Shown here in pieces: positions 6,293 to 11,507 of a stretch of 11,507 nt of DNA. Under the pieces are notes generated by a model that made no database searches, had not been told where the DNA came from, and saw nothing but the letters and a program-made list of their open reading frames with translations. Made by a program: the position numbers and the translations under genes. Origin of the DNA: Anaerolineales bacterium (GTDB lineage Bacteria; Chloroflexota; Anaerolineae; Anaerolineales; UBA4823). Numbering within the stretch: position 1 is the first letter of the stretch; each line of letters opens with the position of its first letter. The stretch lies in the NCBI GenBank assembly GCA_022865865.1, contig JALHTN010000361.1, positions 1 to 11,507 of the forward strand, written 5' to 3'.

Positions 6293-7834
6293 ATGATTAA
6301 TAAAAATTTAGTGCTTGTTACTGGTGCCACAGGGTACGTTGGGGGACGTCTGGTCCCTGAATTATTGCAATCCGGATACCAGGTACGTGTATTGGTCAGG
6401 GACGCGGCGCGCTTAGAGGGTCGTTCTTGGTTGCCAAATGTTGAAGTAAGTGTTGGTGATGTGCTTGATCCTGATACACTAGCAACCGCGATGAAAAACG
6501 TTGAGGTTGCCTATTACATGATTCACAGCATGAAGGACAGCCATGAATTTCATCAGCGTGATCTAATCGCAGCAGGCAACTTCGGGACTGCTGCGCGGGA
6601 CGCACATGTAAAGCGGATAATTTACCTGGGTGGTTTGGGTGAAGCAGATGCAGATCTTTCCCAGCATCTCCGCTCCAGGCAAGAAACCGGGGAAATACTG
6701 CGCCAGAGTGGTGTGCCTGTATCAGAGTTTAGAGCTGCGATAATTGTTGGTTCGGGAAGTATTTCGTTTGAGATGATCCGTTACTTAACCGAGCGCTTGC
6801 CGATTATGATCTGTCCACAGTGGGTGTTTACGCGCGTTCAGCCGATAGGCATAAGCGATGTGCTGCTATACCTGGTTGCTGCCCTAAGGACTCCGCAAAG
6901 TGCAGGGAGAATCATTGAAATCGGTGGTGAAGAAGTTCTTACTTATGGTGAGATGATGACAGAATATGCAAGTGTGCGCGGTTTGAGCCGTCGATTAATC
7001 CCAGTGCCGGTACTGACTCCCCGACTGTCATCTCATTGGGTGCATTGGATAACCCCAATCCCCTCAGAAATTGCCCAGCCATTAATTGAGGGCTTACGAA
7101 ATGAAGTCATTCTCCACAGTGATCTAGCAAACGAAATTTTTCCCCATATTAAACCGATGGGGTATCGCCTGGCAGTTGAAAGGGCCCTCGATCATCTCAG
7201 AGCTGGATACATTGAATCCAGTTGGAGTGATTCTCTGGCCAGCAGCCGGGGGGATATCCCCTCCGTAGTACTCACCACCCGAGAAGGCATGATTGTTGAA
7301 AAGCGGCAGAGAAGCATTCAAGCCCCTCTGGAAGCGATTTACCGCGAATTTTCATCGTTAGGTGGTAAGCGCGGCTGGCTTTATATGGATTGGGCATGGC
7401 GGCTGCGTGGGGCAATTGATCGTATCTTTGGTGGCGTGGGCTTACGGCGCGGACGTCGTCATCCTTCACAAGTTAGAGCCGGGGATGCGTTAGATTTCTG
7501 GCGGGTTGAGGCAGTTGAATTCCCAAGCATCATCCGCCTCAGGGCTGAGATGAAGGTTCCCGGAGATGCCTGGCTGCAGTTTGAGGTATATTCAGATAAG
7601 CATGATAATTCAAACCTGATCCAAACTGCATACTTTGCGCCGAAAGGTCTGGCTGGATTCCTTTATTGGTACTTGCTCTACCCAATACATAGTGTGATTT
7701 TTTTAGGTCTGATCAATACGCTGGCTGCGAATGTGCAGAAAGACTTTGCTGAGGATAATCAATCCATTATGCCAACATCTGAACGAACCCCAATTGCAAT
7801 ACCTGTCGCCTCAGATAGTAAAAGAAAACGATAA
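6293..7834 (+). CDS. SDR family oxidoreductase fused to DUF2867
   Basis: A 513-residue two-domain protein. Residues 1 to about 300 form an atypical NAD(P)-binding SDR (NmrA-like) with TGATGYVGGRL at 10-20, an acidic turn SVGDVLDPDTL, and AYYMIHSMKD, the usual equivalent of the active-site region in this subgroup. Residues from about 329 to 485 match DUF2867, a START-like domain: VEKRQRSIQAPLEAIYREFS, GWLYMDWAWRLRGAIDR, then a hydrophobic stretch LLYPIHSVIFLGLINTLA. ATG 6293 is chosen because it places the Rossmann strand at residue 6; its AAGGA is 12 bases upstream, rather far, so a start near 6236 cannot be excluded. The frame is open to 5972 but overlaps Staygreen. It lies 37 bp after sgr. 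SDR-DUF2867 proteins recur near photolyase genes; substrate unknown. Confidence 0.92.
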   Translation: MINKNLVLVTGATGYVGGRLVPELLQSGYQVRVLVRDAARLEGRSWLPNVEVSVGDVLDPDTLATAMKNVEVAYYMIHSMKDSHEFHQRDLIAAGNFGTAARDAHVKRIIYLGGLGEADADLSQHLRSRQETGEILRQSGVPVSEFRAAIIVGSGSISFEMIRYLTERLPIMICPQWVFTRVQPIGISDVLLYLVAALRTPQSAGRIIEIGGEEVLTYGEMMTEYASVRGLSRRLIPVPVLTPRLSSHWVHWITPIPSEIAQPLIEGLRNEVILHSDLANEIFPHIKPMGYRLAVERALDHLRAGYIESSWSDSLASSRGDIPSVVLTTREGMIVEKRQRSIQAPLEAIYREFSSLGGKRGWLYMDWAWRLRGAIDRIFGGVGLRRGRRHPSQVRAGDALDFWRVEAVEFPSIIRLRAEMKVPGDAWLQFEVYSDKHDNSNLIQTAYFAPKGLAGFLYWYLLYPIHSVIFLGLINTLAANVQKDFAEDNQSIMPTSERTPIAIPVASDSKRKR

Positions 7835-7853
7835 GAAGTTAAAATAAATCACT

Positions 7854-9083
7854 ATGAATAATCGCAAGTTAATCACACTATTCCTGATCGTATTTATTGA
7901 CCTGTTAGGCTTCAGCATTATTTTGCCACTGCTTCCATTTTATGCGGAGACCTTTGGAGCAACACCTATCCAGATTGGATTCCTGGTCGCTTCCTATGCA
8001 GCTGCACAGCTGATTGGCGCCCCACTGCTGGGGAGGCTATCCGATCGTTTTGGGCGCAAACCAGTGCTGCTGATCAGCTTGGGTGGTACCTTCATTGGAT
8101 TCCTAATCCTGGGTTTTGCCAATTCATTGTGGATGCTCTTCTTGAGCAGGATTTTGGATGGCTTTACTGGCGGTAATATATCCGTCGCGCAGGCTTATAT
8201 TACCGATGTGACTGATGAAAGCAACCGCGCCAAGGGTCTTGGTTTACTGGGTGCCGCTTTCGGTTTGGGATTTATTATTGGACCGGCTGTGGGAGGAATA
8301 TTGAGTGTTTATGGATTTGCCTTGCCAGCTTTTGTCGCGGCGGGGCTGTCTCTAATTAGTATCCTCGGTGTGCTGCTATTCCTGCCGGAATCATTGACAG
8401 ATGAAGAGCGTGCCGATTTGGCAAACAAGGAAAGGCAGAAATTTTCCGTAAGGAATCTCTGGCAGGCAATCAATCGACCCCGGGTAGGACCCATACTGCA
8501 TGTGCGCTTTTTCTATGGCTTGGCATTCGCTATCTTCCAAACCATCTTTCCGCTCTATGCTTTGTATCGATTTGGGTTAGATGCCCGCAGCACTGGCTTT
8601 GTGCTCACCTATGTGGGTATTTTGGTTGTCTTTGTGCAGGGTTTTCTCGTGGGTTGGCTGGCGTCACGTTACGATGAATACCGCCTGATTTTCCTGGCAA
8701 CGGTCTTAATGGGAGTGTCATTATTTGCCTGGGCTATTGTTCCCAATATCGTGGCTCTATTGATCGTTCTTGCCCCTCTGGCGTTTGCTGCAGGAATCTT
8801 GAATACGCTGCTGAACAGCACGCTGAGTAAAGCAGTTTATCCAGAGGAGGTCGGTGGCACCTTGGGACTTTCAGCTTCCTTAGAAAGCCTTACCAGGGTC
8901 ATTTCGCCAACAGCTGGAGGCTTCTTATTAGGCAGCATTGGTTTTTGGGCACCTGGTTTAACCGGGGGATTGATTATGATTTGGACCGTAAGCTATGCTT
9001 GGCGGCGCTTGATCCGCAATCCAGATCCACCGCTGCCTCCGCGTACGAATAAGGAGATCTTTAATACATCGGATGTAGCCTGA
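7854..9083 (+). CDS. MFS transporter, TetA-like drug:H+ antiporter family
   Basis: A 409-residue inner-membrane protein with 12 apparent membrane segments, the standard size for TetA-type exporters. Seen: an Asp in helix 1 (FIDLLGFSIILPLLPFY), MFS motif A GRLSDRFGRKPVL at about 60-72, SRILDGFTGGNISVAQAYITD in helices 4-5, and the antiporter motif C GLGFIIGPAVGG around 137-148, which is typical of proton-coupled exporters. A long cytoplasmic loop (about 175-205) separates the halves. It starts 19 bp after the SDR-DUF2867 gene with only a weak AAGAAG upstream, so it is probably cotranscribed with the Staygreen operon. The substrate cannot be read from sequence; export of a product of the two upstream enzymes is an inference from context. 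Tetracycline resistance should not be assumed. Confidence 0.92.
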   Translation: MNNRKLITLFLIVFIDLLGFSIILPLLPFYAETFGATPIQIGFLVASYAAAQLIGAPLLGRLSDRFGRKPVLLISLGGTFIGFLILGFANSLWMLFLSRILDGFTGGNISVAQAYITDVTDESNRAKGLGLLGAAFGLGFIIGPAVGGILSVYGFALPAFVAAGLSLISILGVLLFLPESLTDEERADLANKERQKFSVRNLWQAINRPRVGPILHVRFFYGLAFAIFQTIFPLYALYRFGLDARSTGFVLTYVGILVVFVQGFLVGWLASRYDEYRLIFLATVLMGVSLFAWAIVPNIVALLIVLAPLAFAAGILNTLLNSTLSKAVYPEEVGGTLGLSASLESLTRVISPTAGGFLLGSIGFWAPGLTGGLIMIWTVSYAWRRLIRNPDPPLPPRTNKEIFNTSDVA

Positions 9084-9090
9084 TAACTTA

Positions 9091-9936
9091 TCATTTCTGT
9101 CTGGATTTTTTCACTAAGGTGATTGTTATATTAGCAAGAGATACGGCTATGATGCTGCTCCAAAGCGGCAGTAAATTGATGATACCGTTTAATCCCTGCA
9201 GCAACCAGACGATAACCGCGGCTGCAATCGCGAATATTTGACCTACCTGGACCCTGAGTGGGTTTACTTTTTCGGGTTGGAAATCGCAGATCACTTCAAT
9301 CCCTCGTGTTTGAACGATCAGTGGGATAAATAATAATAGCGAACCAATTACAAAAAATAATTGACCTGAGACGAGCTCAGGTTGAATTGGTAATGGATTG
9401 TTAACGAATAAACTGATGATTGTAAGTGCTGTCATAATCCCAGCGAATAACAAATTCTGCTTCGAAGGCTCTGGCAAACTGCTGTCCAGGAATAACGCAG
9501 CCGCGCAAAGTAATCCAAAGATCCAGTCTCCCCGCAGGATCAGAAAGGATCCAAAGGCAATAATTGTAAATAAATCAAGTAATTTAGGTTGTATCCCGGT
9601 GGTCCGGTTCAGAATGCGTAGCAGCAACAGCAAGGTTAAAACAAACACTAAGTCAGGAGCACCCAATACCCAAAAACCGGGGATTACCACGATAAGACCA
9701 GCAAAGGCAGATAATTCGTGTTCCGGATCGATCTCCCTGCCTATGGCCCAGGTTAGAAATACGCTCGCTCCAATTGAAACAGCTGCGGCAATAGAGCCTA
9801 AAATGTCTTCAGCATGATAAAAATTGATAAAGAACAGCGTTCCAGCAGTGAGAAACGATATCGCTAAGATAGCAAAATTTGTGGGGTAGCGCGGGTCAAC
9901 TACTCGAGCGAGGGAGGAGTAGTTTGAGATTTTCAT
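9091..9936 (-). CDS. Polytopic membrane protein of unknown function
   Basis: A 281-residue protein that I do not recognise. About nine or ten hydrophobic segments can be read, starting with FAILAISFLTAGTLFFINFY (about 20-39) and ending with a segment around LWSSIIAVSLANITITLV before a basic tail KKSRQK. A short loop after the second segment, GREIDPEHELSAF, stands out as polar and possibly conserved; a second polar loop near CDFQPEKVNPLRVQ follows the eighth or so helix. No transporter or enzyme signature was found. ATG 9936 is 4 bases after the FabF stop, so the gene probably depends on the fabF transcript; an in-frame GTG at 9978 would overlap fabF and is less likely. It converges with the MFS gene with 7 bp between stops and no visible terminator. 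Confidence 0.8.
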   Translation of the reverse strand: MKISNYSSLARVVDPRYPTNFAILAISFLTAGTLFFINFYHAEDILGSIAAAVSIGASVFLTWAIGREIDPEHELSAFAGLIVVIPGFWVLGAPDLVFVLTLLLLLRILNRTTGIQPKLLDLFTIIAFGSFLILRGDWIFGLLCAAALFLDSSLPEPSKQNLLFAGIMTALTIISLFVNNPLPIQPELVSGQLFFVIGSLLLFIPLIVQTRGIEVICDFQPEKVNPLRVQVGQIFAIAAAVIVWLLQGLNGIINLLPLWSSIIAVSLANITITLVKKSRQK

Positions 9937-9940
9937 GCTT

Positions 9941-11194
9941 TCAAATTCTACCCAATACCAGGCAGGCGTTCTGGCCACCTAATCCGAAGCTGTTAGATAA
10001 GGCGATCTGAATATTGGCTTCCCTGGATTCATTGGGTACATAATCTAAATCGCATTCCGGATCAGGTGTTTCGAGATTAATCGTCGGATGCAGGACACCT
10101 TCCTGCAGTGATTTTACGCAGGCGATCGCCTCGAGGGATCCTGAGGCGCCCATGCAGTGCCCGATCATGCTCTTTGTCGAGCTGATAGGAATCTGATAAG
10201 CCGCTTTTCCAAAGGCCCGCTTGATGGCTCTTGTCTCGGTGGGATCGTTGACGCGCGTCCCGGTTCCGTGCGCATTAATGTAATCGACCTGCTCAGGCAT
10301 CAAATGCGCATCTTCTAAAGCCCAGCGCATGGCTTTCTGGGCACCAAGCCGTTCTTCATCCGGTGCGGCGATATGCTGCGCATCGGATGAAGCCGCGTGA
10401 CCCCGCACTTCAGCGTAAATATGGGCATCTCTTTTGAGGGCATGATCAAGCGATTCCAGCACGAGGAATCCTGCTCCTTCTCCGAGCACAAAACCTTCCC
10501 TGTTCGAATCGAAAGGGCGGCTGGCTTTACCTGGAAATCCATTGCTGCTGCGTACCAGCACGGTCATGGTATCGAAGGCTACAATGACCTCTTCACGGAC
10601 CAGGCAGTCAACGCCTCCGGCAAAGACCATGTCGGCTTTGCCCAGATGGATTAAATCCGTGCCATAACCTATGCTCTGCGTTCCGCTGGCACAGGCGGTA
10701 GAGATGGTCATCAGGGGTCCTGTTGCACCCATCTCCAGGCTGACATAGTAGCCAGGCATATTAGGCAGCCCGTTAATCAAAGACGTCGGAAAAGGTTTGC
10801 GGCCATGATAGGTATACTGGTATGAGATATCGACCAGGGTGCCGAAACCGGCGTTGGCGGTTCCGATGGAGACTCCAACCCGGTCGCCTTCTGCAGCAAT
10901 CGCCTCCTGGCTCATGCCGGAGTCCTCCAGCGCCATGCGGGCCGCGATCAGAGCCACCTGTGAAGCACGTGACATGCGCCGGGCGATTTTGCGATCAATA
11001 TACTCACCTGGCTCAAAGTCTACCTCCCCCGCGATCTGGACCTGCAGGTCTTTTGGATCGAACAGAGAGGTCCGGCGTATGCCAGAATTTCCAGCCTTAA
11101 GATTTTCCCAGAATGGTTCCACTGCACCCAAAGACGTGAGTGCTCCCAGTCCCGTGACGACAACCCTCGGTTGACCTTTTCGATTAGTATTCAT
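9941..11194 (-). CDS. fabF: Beta-ketoacyl-ACP synthase II family (FabF-like)
   Basis: A 417-residue thiolase-fold condensing enzyme, predicted to elongate acyl chains by condensing acyl-enzyme with malonyl-ACP in the cytoplasm. Seen: VVVTGLGALTSLG at 11-23; nucleophile Cys168 in STACASGTQSIG; catalytic His309 in NAHGTGTRVNDPTE; catalytic His346 in IGHCMGASG; and the C-terminal SNSFGLGGQNACLVLGR. The Cys-His-His triad and length are those of FabF. Slight departures are GGVDCLVREEVIVAF where FabF usually has GG(A/T)EA, and GHCMGASG where FabF usually has GHxxGAAG. ATG 11194 is chosen because AAGGAAGAG lies about 7 bases upstream; an in-frame TTG at 11239 lacks support. No ACP, fabD or fabG is adjacent, so it may serve general or specialised fatty-acid synthesis. 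Confidence 0.92.
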   Translation of the reverse strand: MNTNRKGQPRVVVTGLGALTSLGAVEPFWENLKAGNSGIRRTSLFDPKDLQVQIAGEVDFEPGEYIDRKIARRMSRASQVALIAARMALEDSGMSQEAIAAEGDRVGVSIGTANAGFGTLVDISYQYTYHGRKPFPTSLINGLPNMPGYYVSLEMGATGPLMTISTACASGTQSIGYGTDLIHLGKADMVFAGGVDCLVREEVIVAFDTMTVLVRSSNGFPGKASRPFDSNREGFVLGEGAGFLVLESLDHALKRDAHIYAEVRGHAASSDAQHIAAPDEERLGAQKAMRWALEDAHLMPEQVDYINAHGTGTRVNDPTETRAIKRAFGKAAYQIPISSTKSMIGHCMGASGSLEAIACVKSLQEGVLHPTINLETPDPECDLDYVPNESREANIQIALSNSFGLGGQNACLVLGRI

Positions 11195-11311
11195 TTCATA
11201 TCTCTTCCTTTGTGAAAACGCCCAGATAATTCGTGCCAATAAAATACCTCAACTTACCAGCTTGGCTGCGATATGCTCATCAAACTGTTCTCCCCCAATT
11301 GTACTCGTGAA

Positions 11312-11507
11312 TTAATCCGAGATTTCTACAAAAACCTGACTGGTCACTTTCGATCCAAGGACCACCGGATCATGCTCACCAGCGACCTGGACCTGCAAAT
11401 TATTATCAAATGGGGAGTAATCCAGGATTATCAGATGAGCCGCGGGTTTGATGCCCATCCCGCTCAGGTAGCGCAGCAGGTCAGGATCATTATCGCTGAC
11501 CCGCTTC
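11312..11507 (-). CDS. DtxR/MntR-family metalloregulator, C-terminal FeoA domain (5' end outside window)
   Basis: The minus-strand frame enters at the window edge and stops at TAA 11314-11312, giving 64 residues. KRVSDNDPDLLRYLSGMGI followed by the PAAHLIILDYSPFDN stretch, then LQVQVAGEHDPVVLGSKVT and QVFVEI, match the SH3-like FeoA domain at the end of DtxR/MntR-type regulators ('RV.D.dpelLryl.elGi.PG..v.v....pf.gp..v.v.g....lg...A..i.V'). DtxR-family proteins repress or activate iron or manganese genes when metal-bound; the metal-sensing N-terminal domains lie outside the window. A free-standing FeoA protein is possible, but the N-terminal 'RVSDNDPDLLRYL' is more like the DtxR linker. It is separated by 117 bp from fabF, so cotranscription is uncertain. 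Confidence 0.8.
   Translation of the reverse strand, partial: KRVSDNDPDLLRYLSGMGIKPAAHLIILDYSPFDNNLQVQVAGEHDPVVLGSKVTSQVFVEISD

Noticed and set aside
7854..9083. Calling the MFS gene a tetracycline-resistance determinant
   Set aside because: TetA-like motifs are shared by many exporters of unrelated substrates, and context does not suggest a resistance element.
9398..9817. 139-codon plus-strand frame opposite the membrane protein
   Set aside because: Its low-complexity Ser/Asn/Lys-rich translation is what the complement of a hydrophobic gene gives; the minus frame is clearly a membrane protein.
10822..11174. Arg/Pro/Ser-rich plus-strand frames opposite fabF
   Set aside because: FabF is unmistakable on the minus strand with its full catalytic triad.

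Overview
The window reads as chromosome from a non-photosynthetic Chloroflexota bacterium, most likely of the Anaerolineae. This is inferred from gene content: a bacterial Staygreen homologue, a photolyase cluster of the kind controlled by B12-dependent light sensors, and moderate GC with AT-rich intergenic DNA. No taxonomic search was run. There are eleven protein genes, two of them cut by the window edges, and no rRNA, tRNA, CRISPR array or transposase.

Left block, plus strand, 1-4930: the 3' end of an unrecognised helical protein; then three genes that overlap by single bases, namely a TIGR01777/YfcH-type SDR epimerase, a small SRPBCC-like protein and a phytoene-desaturase-like FAD oxidoreductase. 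After a 222-bp spacer comes a class I cryptochrome/photolyase. Photolyase with an SDR, an SRPBCC protein and a CrtI-like flavoprotein is the gene set I know from LitR/CarH light-response regulons. The regulator itself is not visible here.

Middle block, 4931-9083: a perfect 15-bp terminator hairpin separates the photolyase from a convergent, membrane-anchored DUF4397 protein on the minus strand. A 283-bp AT-rich divergent promoter region follows. It drives a probable plus-strand operon of a Staygreen (Mg-dechelatase family) protein, an SDR-DUF2867 fusion and a TetA-like MFS exporter. The Staygreen promoter carries three in-phase 11-bp direct repeats, the last covering the -35 box, and a fourth copy over the -10. 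This layout resembles operators of the B12 photoreceptor repressor CarH. The suggested story, which is inference, is a light-induced programme that repairs DNA and handles photosensitising tetrapyrroles.

Right block, minus strand, 9091-11507: the C-terminal FeoA-type domain of a DtxR/MntR-family metalloregulator, then a FabF-type ketoacyl-ACP synthase closely followed by a polytopic membrane protein of unknown function. This block meets the MFS gene tail to tail with only 7 bp between stop codons.
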